A stretch of 23,936 nt of DNA, taken from positions 1 to 23,936 of the forward strand of contig CADCUZ010000093.1 of the NCBI GenBank assembly GCA_902806015.1. Reading direction: 5' to 3'. Source of the DNA: an uncultured Rubrobacteraceae bacterium. GTDB lineage: Bacteria > Actinomycetota > Rubrobacteria > Rubrobacterales > Rubrobacteraceae. The translations under genes and the position numbers were made by a program. Shown in pieces: positions 7,344 through 13,530 of the stretch (its first letter is position 1; the number at the start of each line of letters is the position of its first letter). A model generated the notes under the pieces. It saw only the letters and a program-made list of their open reading frames with translations, was not told the origin of the DNA and did no database searches.

Positions 7344-7497
7344 ATGAGGCGCATGGCCTTCTTGTTTGGCATCCGTCACGACCGCGGAGCACGCCGGAGG
7401 TGGCTACGCGGGCAGGTGCGGCGGGGGCAAGATCTTCTTGAACGCCGACGAGCGGCAGACGTTCTACCTCTACACATCCAGCAGCGCGGGGTCTTGA
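7344..7497 (+). pseudogene. Possible frameshifted small secreted-peptide gene
   Basis: The stretch 7240-7685 has no intact convincing gene, but this part looks coding. ATG 7344 (AGGGGG 8 nt upstream, TTGACA at 7301-7306) opens MRRMAFLF. Around 7365 the good frame moves by +1 and continues as ASVTTAEHAGGGYAGRC, then GGGKIFLNADERQTFYLYT, ending at TGA 7495-7497. Codon third positions are nearly all G/C in the first frame before the shift and in the second frame after it. Dropping one T of the TTT at 7365-7367 would give a single ~51-aa product with a signal-peptide-like N-terminus and a Gly/Cys-containing start of a mature region. It could be a decayed gene, a sequencing error or chance. The downstream part, 7498-7560, shows nothing recognisable. 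Confidence 0.35.
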
Positions 7498-7566
7498 AAG
7501 AGACGCGGTCCCTCCAGCCGTTGGCGGAAAGGGCCCAACACGCCCGGCTTGCGGCCTCGCCGCCCC

Positions 7567-7618
7567 CTTAAATTGTTAAGTAATTTTAAGAAAATAGGAA
7601 AGAATACGGGGAATGGTG
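7567..7618 (+). promoter_or_regulatory. AT-rich upstream region with phased TTAAG motifs
   Basis: An AT-rich island in otherwise GC-rich DNA, directly upstream of the TTGACA at 7619. It holds CTTAA (7567-7571) inverted to TTAAG at 7576-7580 and again at 7586-7590. The two direct TTAAG copies are 10 bp apart, one helical turn. It could be an UP element for RNA polymerase alpha or a regulator-binding site. Confidence 0.45.
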
Positions 7619-7647
7619 TTGACATTAGAGTGTCCGGGTACGAAAAT
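7619..7647 (+). promoter_or_regulatory. Sigma-70-type promoter of the LPETG gene
   Basis: A consensus -35 TTGACA (7619-7624), a 17-bp spacer and a weak -10 GAAAAT (7642-7647). The predicted 5' UTR of about 30 nt carries AGGAGG (7672-7677). Confidence 0.6.
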
Positions 7648-7685
7648 GCTTCGCGTAGGTATTTGTCGAGCAGGAGGTAACGAAG

Positions 7686-8171
7686 TTGAGGAAAGTAATG
7701 TTGTTGGCGGCCATGTTGGCCATGGCTTTGGCCGCCGCTGCCCCGGCCTTCGCGCAGCAGGCGCAGGGCACCATCCAAAGCGCCGTCGGGAACAATAACG
7801 CGCAGTACAACGTCAGCGCCATCTGCTCGAACATCGTCGGTTCGTTCGGCGACGTCGCCCAGCAGCAGTCGGGCAACGCCGACGCCGTGGCCGCGAATAA
7901 CTCCGCGGCTATCGCCGAGGTTGCGCAGGAGCAGGGCGTGACGCAGGCTGCGGTCGTTGAGTGCGTGGAAGAAGGAGCTATCGAGAGCATCCCCGCCGCG
8001 GCGGCCCCTGTAGTGGCCCAGTACGAGGCTACCGCCTCCGCTACCGCCTCCGCTACCGCCGCTGTCGAGGAGGAGGTGCTCCCCGAGACGGGTGGCGCTT
8101 CGCTGCTCGCGCTCGGTGCTGGCGCCCTGCTGGTGGCCGGTGGCCTTCTGGCCCGCAGGATCGTTCGGTAA
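7686..8171 (+). CDS. LPETG cell-wall-anchored surface protein
   Basis: A 161-aa secreted protein. It has a signal peptide (1-23, MRKVMLLAAMLAMALAA... AFA|QQ), a mature region of about 105 residues, a sorting motif LPETG (132-136), a hydrophobic helix (138-156) and a basic tail (RRIVR): a standard sortase substrate linked to the wall after Thr135. The mature part is rich in Asn/Gln/Ala (GNNNAQYN, AQQQSGNADA, AANNS) and has two cysteines (47 and 93) that could form a disulfide. A low-complexity stalk ATASATASATAA (115-126) precedes the sorting signal. The TTG at 7686 is the start, since AGGAGG sits 8 nt upstream. A TTGACA promoter, an AT-rich upstream region and a strong terminator mark it as a monocistronic, probably highly expressed gene. 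No domain is recognised; no sortase gene lies in the window. Confidence 0.9.
   Translation: MRKVMLLAAMLAMALAAAAPAFAQQAQGTIQSAVGNNNAQYNVSAICSNIVGSFGDVAQQQSGNADAVAANNSAAIAEVAQEQGVTQAAVVECVEEGAIESIPAAAAPVVAQYEATASATASATAAVEEEVLPETGGASLLALGAGALLVAGGLLARRIVR
8028..8063 (+). repeat. 12-bp tandem repeat coding for the ATAS stalk
   Basis: GCTACCGCCTCC occurs twice in tandem, followed by a degenerate third unit (GCTACCGCCGCT), in frame within the LPETG gene. It encodes ATAS-ATAS-ATAA just before the sorting signal. Unit number could vary between strains. Confidence 0.85.
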
Positions 8172-8197
8172 CTAACTAACCGAACGCAGCATCACAG

Positions 8198-8227
8198 GAC
8201 GGGCCCCTTCGGGGGCCCGTCTTTTTT
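8198..8227 (+). terminator. Rho-independent terminator of the LPETG gene
   Basis: GACGGGCCCC-TTCG-GGGGCCCGTC, a perfect 10-bp stem with a UUCG tetraloop, followed by six T. An additional imperfectly spaced palindrome (CGTTCGGT ... ACCGAACG, 8162-8186) spans the stop codon just upstream. Confidence 0.95.
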
Positions 8228-8261
8228 CGTGCCCGACTTCGCGCCGGGCTCTTTGCGGCTG

Positions 8262-8291
8262 TTGGGTTTCCTTGTATTCGGGGGGTATAGT
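8262..8291 (+). promoter_or_regulatory. Candidate promoter of the exopolysaccharide operon
   Basis: TTGGGT (8262-8267), an 18-bp spacer and TATAGT (8286-8291), placed just after the LPETG terminator and about 40 nt before the first EPS gene. Confidence 0.5.
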
Positions 8292-8330
8292 GGATATCCT
8301 CATGCGTGGTACGGACGAGATTCGGGGCGT

Positions 8331-9128
8331 ATGGTTTTCAGGTTGTCTGCGGGTTTTCTGGTGGCTGTGCTGGCTTTGCTGGCGATGTCTTTGTACCTCT
8401 CCGATTACTACCTCGGGGAGGAGCGGCGTTTGATCGCCGCCGGGGACTTGCCGGGCGGTCTGGAGGCCGCGCGGGCGGCTGGACGCATGGACCCCTTCGA
8501 CCCGGAACCGCTGGAGGACGTGTCTTACATATTCCAACTGCGGGGACAAAACGAGGAGGCCGTCGGCGCCCTCCGGGATGCGGTGGATCGGGATCCGAAT
8601 AACTACATAACCTACCTGGAACTGGCGTCTTTGCAGTTCGCGCTCGACGATCTCGCGGCCGCCGAGGAGAACTATCGCAAGGTCCTAGAGCTCAACCCCC
8701 AGGCGCACGCAGCCAGGAGCGGGCTGGCCAAGTTGCACTTGAGGAGGGGAAACCTGGAGAAAGCCAAGCGGAAGTACGAGAAGGTCGAGGCGGCAGGGGA
8801 GATCTCCTACACGGACCTCTACGACCTCGGAAGAATCTACGTGCGCACCGGCGAGCCGAGGGAGGGGTACAAGGCGATAAAGAAAGCCCGGCGACGGGCC
8901 TCCGCGGGAATCGAGGCCCTTGAAGGGCCGTTGAAGGCGCAGCGCGAAAGGCTTGTGGGGTCCATGGACCTCGCCCTCGCCGAGGCCCTGGTGGTCCAGG
9001 GCAGTTACGGCCGGGCAGCCAAGATAATCGCGCGGAGCCCCTTTGAGCAGGCGCCGGCGCTGCTGCGGCTTCTGGAGACGGACCCCGAGGCTTACCGCGG
9101 GCAGGTGGTGAACAGTGACATCCAGTAG
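8331..9128 (+). CDS. TPR-repeat membrane-anchored protein of the EPS locus
   Basis: A 265-aa protein with an N-terminal signal anchor (about 4-24) and a tetratricopeptide solenoid. Visible repeats lie around 66-98 (YIFQLRGQNEEAVGALRDAVDRDPNN), 99-132 (LASLQFALDDLAAAEENYRKVLELNPQ) and 133-182 (LAKLHLRRGNLEKAKRKYEKV ... DLGRIYVRTGEPREGYKAI), with a helical tail. I prefer the ATG at 8331, which is downstream of the TATAGT box; in-frame starts further 5' would lie inside the promoter and terminator. TPR proteins in Wzy-type loci often act as assembly scaffolds at the membrane. Here it is the first gene, and its end overlaps the chain-length gene by 14 nt, so co-expression is likely. Exact partner unknown. 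Confidence 0.85.
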   Translation: MVFRLSAGFLVAVLALLAMSLYLSDYYLGEERRLIAAGDLPGGLEAARAAGRMDPFDPEPLEDVSYIFQLRGQNEEAVGALRDAVDRDPNNYITYLELASLQFALDDLAAAEENYRKVLELNPQAHAARSGLAKLHLRRGNLEKAKRKYEKVEAAGEISYTDLYDLGRIYVRTGEPREGYKAIKKARRRASAGIEALEGPLKAQRERLVGSMDLALAEALVVQGSYGRAAKIIARSPFEQAPALLRLLETDPEAYRGQVVNSDIQ

Positions 9129-9843
9129 CCGGCGCGGCTGGCAGGGGGGACGTCGGGGCGACCCCTCGCTCCCCGAGATCCTGTACGTTCTGCAGGAGCG
9201 GCGCCTGATGGTTATCGGCGTCGTGCTGATCCTCGCGGGCGCGGCGTTGCTTTTGGGCCTGTTTCGGGACCCGGTGTACACCGCCGAGGCGGCGGTGGGC
9301 GTGACGCCCGAGGAAGAGTTGAGCGACGAGGAGGCGCGGGAGACCTTTATGCAGGAGGTCCAGGGCCGCGTCGCCATGCAGAAGGTGATGCCGGAGGTGG
9401 TGCGCCGGGCTGGCTGGGAGCGCGGTCCGGCGGAGTTCGCGGAGCGGCTCGACCCGCGGTTCGCGACCCGGAACGGCGAGACTGGGCTGCGGGTGCGGTT
9501 CTCCGGGCTCACACCCGAGCAGGCGGCCCGCGCGGCGAACGCCTACGCCGGGGTGTTTGTGCAGAGGGCAGATAAGCTCAACGACGGGCGACTCGCGGGC
9601 GGAACGCTGGTGGCGGACGCCTCTTTGGAGGGGAGGGTCACGCCAGCGGAGGGCTCCGGACCGCGGCCACTGATCTACGCGGCCCTCGCCGCCGGGGCGG
9701 GGTTGCTGCTCGGGGGCGCCGCCGCGCTGCTGCTGGAGGGTCGGGCCAGCGGTTGGCGGGGCGTTCGCGACGCCGAACTGAACCTGCGGGCGCCGGTGCT
9801 CGGGACCATACCGGACTACTCCTCGGCAGAGGTCGAGGGCTGA
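9115..9843 (+). CDS. Wzz/CapA-like polysaccharide chain-length (co-polymerase) protein
   Basis: A 242-aa protein with the polysaccharide co-polymerase layout: a short cytoplasmic N-terminus, TM1 (about 31-50), an extracytoplasmic domain starting at PVYTAEAAVGV, a helical middle, and TM2 (about 186-206), followed by a cytoplasmic tail ending near VLGTIPDYSSAEVEG. The tail resembles the linker that in fused enzymes leads into a CpsD kinase domain, and the next gene is that domain as a separate protein. The GTG at 9115 overlaps the TPR gene, with AGGTGG 8 nt upstream. Its role would be to set polymer length with the Wzy-like polymerase. The extracytoplasmic domain is short and divergent, so the family call rests on topology and context. 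Confidence 0.8.
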   Translation: MTSSSRRGWQGGRRGDPSLPEILYVLQERRLMVIGVVLILAGAALLLGLFRDPVYTAEAAVGVTPEEELSDEEARETFMQEVQGRVAMQKVMPEVVRRAGWERGPAEFAERLDPRFATRNGETGLRVRFSGLTPEQAARAANAYAGVFVQRADKLNDGRLAGGTLVADASLEGRVTPAEGSGPRPLIYAALAAGAGLLLGGAAALLLEGRASGWRGVRDAELNLRAPVLGTIPDYSSAEVEG

Positions 9844-9844
9844 G

Positions 9845-10477
9845 GTGAGCCTGGGCGCCCTGACAGGTGCCGGGGTGCGGGAGCTGCTGGATCCCGACTC
9901 CCCCGTGAGGCGGCATTACGAGGATTTGGCGAACAACCTCCTCTCTGCGGAAGGGGCCAGTAGCGTCGTCGTCACCAGCCCGGAGCCCGGCGCCGGATGC
10001 ACGAGCGTTTGCGTGGGGCTCGGCGCCGCCCTGGCCGGCACGGGAAGGCGGGCCGCCGTTGTGGACTGCAACCTCGAGGAACCGGGCTTGCACCGGTTCC
10101 TCGGCGAGCCCAACTTCACGGGGCTCACCAGCGGCCTGGACAGCGGCAAGGCCCTCGAGCGCTATGGCTACGAGATCGTGCCGGGGCTGCTTATCGTGCC
10201 GACGGGCCCAATTTTGCCGGACCGCGCGGAACGGATCCAGACCGAAAAGTTCGTCGAGGCCGTGCGCGGCCTGGAAGAGGGCAGGGACCTCGTGATTCTC
10301 GACGCCCCGGTGGCCGACGGCGTGCTAGGTTCCCCGAACCTTCTGGGTGGCTTCGACGGGGTCTTGCTCGTCGTGCATGCCTCCCGCACGCCCAAGAGCG
10401 TCGCCCGCGAAACCACAGACGACCTGATCGAGGCGGGGGTCAACCTGCTGGGGGTAGTGTTGAACGGATGCGCGTAG
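9845..10477 (+). CDS. CpsD/BY-kinase-like ATPase homologue with degenerate P-loop
   Basis: A 210-aa MinD/ParA-like fold, partner of the Wzz-like protein whose stop lies one base upstream. The fold is evident from SPEPGAGCTS (45-54) at the Walker A position, AAVVDCNLEEPGLHRFLG (70-87) at Walker A' and LVILDAP (149-155) at Walker B. In functional CpsD/CapB enzymes the P-loop reads GxGK[ST] and Walker A' has DxD. Here the lysine is Cys52 and the second Asp is Asn76, so ATP hydrolysis and tyrosine-kinase activity look impaired. The chain ends right after the NG of the last core strand (GVVLNGCA), and no C-terminal tyrosine cluster is present. It is therefore more likely a regulatory pseudo-enzyme than a BY-kinase. 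The GTG start at 9845 has only a weak Shine-Dalgarno sequence; coupling is likely. Confidence 0.82.
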   Translation: MSLGALTGAGVRELLDPDSPVRRHYEDLANNLLSAEGASSVVVTSPEPGAGCTSVCVGLGAALAGTGRRAAVVDCNLEEPGLHRFLGEPNFTGLTSGLDSGKALERYGYEIVPGLLIVPTGPILPDRAERIQTEKFVEAVRGLEEGRDLVILDAPVADGVLGSPNLLGGFDGVLLVVHASRTPKSVARETTDDLIEAGVNLLGVVLNGCA

Positions 10478-10502
10478 TCGCCTTTCTCCAAGGGGCGTCG
10501 GC

Positions 10503-12131
10503 GTGAGGGAGAAGCTCGAATCCTTCGGCAACGCGGGGCGTCTTCCCGGGACTGCGCAGGCGGGAGACGGCGGCAAGGTACACCGTCCCGGGCGGGTGCT
10601 GGCGGTCTTCAAGGCCGTCGTGCTGCTGGCGCTCCTGGCCGTCACGGCCTACGGGACGATCGAGGAGGGACTCTACGACAGCGAGCTCTGGCTGCCGGTG
10701 GCCGCCGGTATCCTGCTCGTGCTGCTGGCGACGCTGTTCGTGCGCGGCTACTACCAGGACGTGCCCAGGGCTGGATGGGCGATGGTAGCGCTCTTGGCGG
10801 CGCTCGTGGGGATCAAGGGCCTCTCCATGGTCTGGACCGTAAGCGAGACGGAGACGGTGGAGGAGATCCTGCGCTCCTCGATGTACCTGGCGACCTTCGC
10901 GCTGGCGCTCGCCGCCGTCTCCTTCTCGGGGAGGCAGGTCGGACCCCTGACGGACATCGCCGTTCTGATCGTCGCCGCGGTCGCGGGCTACGGGTTGTTG
11001 CAGAAGATAAGCCCCGTCGAGTACCCGGTCCTCTCTTTCGACGGCGTGAGGATCGACTCTACCCTGGGCTACGCCAACACCGCGGCGGCCGTCCTCGGGA
11101 TGGGGGCGGTACTTTCGCTCGGAAGGATGGCCGGGATGCGCAACGCGGTCTTCCGCGGGCTATACGCCGCCCTCGTCCTCGCCTTTCTGATCGCGCTTTA
11201 CCTCACGATCTCCCGCGGCGGCTTCGCGTCGTTGGGGGTTGGCTTGCTCCTGCTCCTCGTCCTGGCGAAAGAGCGGCTACAGATGGTCGCCAACCTGCTG
11301 CTGCTGTGCGCCCCCGGCGCCTGGCTCTTGTGGCGGATGCAGGACCTCGAAGGGCTCCTGCTCGTCGACGCCTCCGAGGCGCAGAAGGTCGCCGCCGGGA
11401 CCGCTTTTCGCAACGACCTGATCCTGGCGCTGGCGGTGGCCTTCGTCCTGCAGGCCGGGTACTCCTTGCTGCTCGATCGCTTCGAGCCGACGGTCCGGTT
11501 CCGCCGGATCGCCGCGGCGCTCGTGCTCGGCGGGGCCGTACTGGTCGTCGCCTCGGGAGCGTTCGTGGTCGTGGACCGGTACGGCGGGATTGGGCAGGCC
11601 TACGAGAAGCTCACGAGCAACCCGGCCCAGACGGAGAACGTCGGCCGGAGGCTCGGCTCCTTGAGCATAGGCTACAGGACCGAGTACTGGAAGGTGGCCT
11701 GGGAGGATTGGAAGCAACATCCACTGACGGGCACGGGCGCAGGGACCTTTCGCTACACCTGGCTCCAGGAGCGCTCGGACACCAACGACGTTAGGCAGGT
11801 TCACAACCTGTACCTCGAGCAAGGCACCGAGATCGGCGTGTTCGGATTCCTGGCCCTGCTGGGCTTCGTGGCGTTGCTGGTGGGCTACACCGCGAGGGCC
11901 GCATGGCGGTCGTCGGAACGGGGGGGAGAGAACGGTCCCCTCCTGGCGGGCCTCGTGGCCGCGCTCGTGGTCTACCTGGTCTCCTCGGTACTCGAGTGGC
12001 ACTGGTACATCCCGGCTTCGACCCTGCTCTTCTTCGTCCTCGCGGCCGTGGCCGCGAAGCTCGCCGCCAGAGGGAACCCCGCCGCGGAGACGAGTGCCCG
12101 GCCCGCCGACGGAGAAACCCCGCGGTACTGA
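10503..12131 (+). CDS. Wzy/O-antigen-ligase-family polysaccharide polymerase
   Basis: A 542-aa polytopic membrane protein with about 12 hydrophobic segments and the Wzy_C/O-antigen ligase signature. SRGG lies after a TM helix (near residue 237), followed by a large outer loop with RTEYWKVAWEDWKQHPLTGTGAGTF-type residues and then VHNLYLEQGTEIGVFG before the last helices. These Arg/His/Glu residues are the family's conserved outer-loop elements. It would polymerise undecaprenyl-PP-linked repeat units outside the membrane, or ligate the polymer. The N-terminus is unusual: a ~27-residue cytoplasmic tail and a segment RPGRVLAVFKA (28-38) that recurs in the 12304 gene. The GTG at 10503 has AAGGGG 9 nt upstream. 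In this locus a polymerase role is more likely than LPS ligation. Confidence 0.9.
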   Translation: MREKLESFGNAGRLPGTAQAGDGGKVHRPGRVLAVFKAVVLLALLAVTAYGTIEEGLYDSELWLPVAAGILLVLLATLFVRGYYQDVPRAGWAMVALLAALVGIKGLSMVWTVSETETVEEILRSSMYLATFALALAAVSFSGRQVGPLTDIAVLIVAAVAGYGLLQKISPVEYPVLSFDGVRIDSTLGYANTAAAVLGMGAVLSLGRMAGMRNAVFRGLYAALVLAFLIALYLTISRGGFASLGVGLLLLLVLAKERLQMVANLLLLCAPGAWLLWRMQDLEGLLLVDASEAQKVAAGTAFRNDLILALAVAFVLQAGYSLLLDRFEPTVRFRRIAAALVLGGAVLVVASGAFVVVDRYGGIGQAYEKLTSNPAQTENVGRRLGSLSIGYRTEYWKVAWEDWKQHPLTGTGAGTFRYTWLQERSDTNDVRQVHNLYLEQGTEIGVFGFLALLGFVALLVGYTARAAWRSSERGGENGPLLAGLVAALVVYLVSSVLEWHWYIPASTLLFFVLAAVAAKLAARGNPAAETSARPADGETPRY

Positions 12132-12291
12132 AGGCCGCCCTCCGGATACGATCAAAGCCGCGTGGTGCAGAGCGCCGCCGGGTATGGGCCGGCGATCACG
12201 GGGGCTGCACGTCGTCCGCCACCGTTAGGCCGGTACCGCGGCGAAAAGGATGAGCATACCTGGTTCACGCCCTGCCCCCTCCTCCCACGTG

Positions 12292-12297
12292 TACGAT
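12292..12297 (+). promoter_or_regulatory. Candidate leaderless -10 (TACGAT) for the 12304 gene
   Basis: TACGAT is followed by 6 nt and ATG 12304. A second TACGAT lies at about 12147. No clear -35 is seen. Confidence 0.3.
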
Positions 12298-12303
12298 TAT
12301 GCG

Positions 12304-12561
12304 ATGGTCACGCCCGCGAGTATCTTTCGCGAGGGGATAAGGCGCGGTGAGAGCCACAGGTACCGGCTCTTTGGCGCGGGCCGCGAGGAGGACGGCGAGC
12401 AGGGCCTGCGTCCTGGGCGTTTGCTCGCCGCCTTTAAGGCCTTTGCCATGCTCTTGCTCGCTGGCATGCTTTTCTTCGTGCTCGCCGTCGCCGCAGTGCG
12501 GCTAGTCCGGACGGAGGCCCCTCCGAAGAGCGTCGCCGCCGACGAGACCGCCCCCGGCTGA
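12304..12561 (+). CDS. Small single-pass membrane protein of the EPS locus, 85 aa
   Basis: One TM helix (about 45-67) follows a basic/acidic cytoplasmic head and precedes a short Pro-rich tail. The segment RPGRLLAAFKA (37-47) directly before the TM nearly copies RPGRVLAVFKA in the polymerase encoded upstream. The head of both is Gly/Arg/Glu-rich, so the two share a membrane-entry module. I prefer the ATG at 12304 over that at 12250, because the latter has AAAAGG directly abutting it with no spacing, while TACGAT sits 6 nt before 12304. No domain is recognised. A regulator or assembly factor for the polymerase complex is possible from context only. Confidence 0.6.
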   Translation: MVTPASIFREGIRRGESHRYRLFGAGREEDGEQGLRPGRLLAAFKAFAMLLLAGMLFFVLAVAAVRLVRTEAPPKSVAADETAPG

Positions 12562-12573
12562 GGGAGATCAGGT

Positions 12574-13521
12574 TTGCCTGTGAACCTTTCGGTGGTCGGG
12601 GATCGTCTCAGTAGGCTCCTGGGCGGCCTCTACGTGGACCTGGCTAGGGGGGATCACCGCCGGACCGTCTTTCTTGCCGGGACCGGGCGCAGCGGGACGA
12701 CCTGGCTCTCCGAGCTCGTGAACCACGACCGGCGCTACCGCAACGTCTTCGAGCCGTTCTACCCCGGGAAAGGCATGGAGTTCGTGAACTTCCGGAGCAA
12801 GCAGTACCTCAGGACCGGCGACCGGCGCGAGGAGTTCCTCGCGCCGGCGCGGAGGCTGCTCGCCGGTGAGAGCCGGAGCCTTTGGACGGACAGGGGCGGC
12901 GCGCTCGTGGCCCGGCGGCGGCTCGTCAAGGACGTCCGGGCGAACCTCCTGCTGGGCTGGATGGCCGAAACCTTTCCTGGCATGCCCATCGTGCTACTCG
13001 TGCGTCATCCGGGCGCCGTCGTCTCCTCCCGGCTCGCGCTAGGGTGGCGGGACAACCTCTCGGAGACGATGGGACAAAAAGACTTAGTAGAGGACCACTT
13101 GCTGCCGATGGAGAGGGAGATCCTGGCCGCCCGCGACCCCTTCGAGCGGCACCTCTTTCTCTGGTGCATAGACAACTACGTGCCCCTAAGGCAGTTCCCA
13201 CCCGGCGGCCTCCACCTGTGTTTCTACGAGAACCTGCTCCTCGACCCGGAGCCCGAGCTGCGCCACCTGTTCGCCTTTATCGGCCGGGACTTTGACGAGA
13301 GGGTCCTCCGTCGGTTGGGCCGTCCCTCCCCGACCAGCCGGCGGGGAGCTTCCCGGGGTCACCCCGTCGACGGGTGGCGTCGCTGGATGTCGGGACGCCG
13401 GCTGGAGAGGACCTTGGAGATCTTGGGCCTCTTCGGGCTGGACCGCGTCTACGGCGAGGGGGCCATGCCCGATCCCTCCGGCGCCCGCGCCCTGATGGCT
13501 GCGACCGGAACTCGGGGATAG
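12574..13521 (+). CDS. PAPS-dependent sulfotransferase (first of two)
   Basis: A 315-aa sulfotransferase-fold protein. The 5'-phosphosulfate loop is FLAGTGRSGTTWLSELV (33-49). The 3'-phosphate-binding segment is VLLVRHPGAVVSSR (140-153), with Arg144 and Ser151/152. A later LHLCFYENLLLDPEPELR segment matches the family's YEDL region. It would transfer sulfate from PAPS to a carbohydrate hydroxyl on the cytoplasmic face, here probably the EPS repeat unit. The TTG at 12574 is favoured, with GGGAG about 7 nt upstream; a GTG six bases further on is an alternative. There is no TM helix. It is 12 bp after the small membrane protein and 9 bp before the glycosyltransferase, inside the operon. Acceptor unknown. 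Confidence 0.88.
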   Translation: MPVNLSVVGDRLSRLLGGLYVDLARGDHRRTVFLAGTGRSGTTWLSELVNHDRRYRNVFEPFYPGKGMEFVNFRSKQYLRTGDRREEFLAPARRLLAGESRSLWTDRGGALVARRRLVKDVRANLLLGWMAETFPGMPIVLLVRHPGAVVSSRLALGWRDNLSETMGQKDLVEDHLLPMEREILAARDPFERHLFLWCIDNYVPLRQFPPGGLHLCFYENLLLDPEPELRHLFAFIGRDFDERVLRRLGRPSPTSRRGASRGHPVDGWRRWMSGRRLERTLEILGLFGLDRVYGEGAMPDPSGARALMAATGTRG

Positions 13522-13530
13522 GAGAGGCCG

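Noticed and set aside
8162..8186. Palindrome CGTTCGGT...ACCGAACG at the end of the LPETG gene as an operator
   Set aside because: It lies at the stop codon just before a strong terminator; more likely part of the 3' mRNA structure, and no regulator can be linked.
12162..12350. 62-aa ORF in the gap after the polymerase gene
   Set aside because: Out of frame with the better-supported 12304 gene, no motif, Arg/Pro-rich composition typical of a shadow frame.
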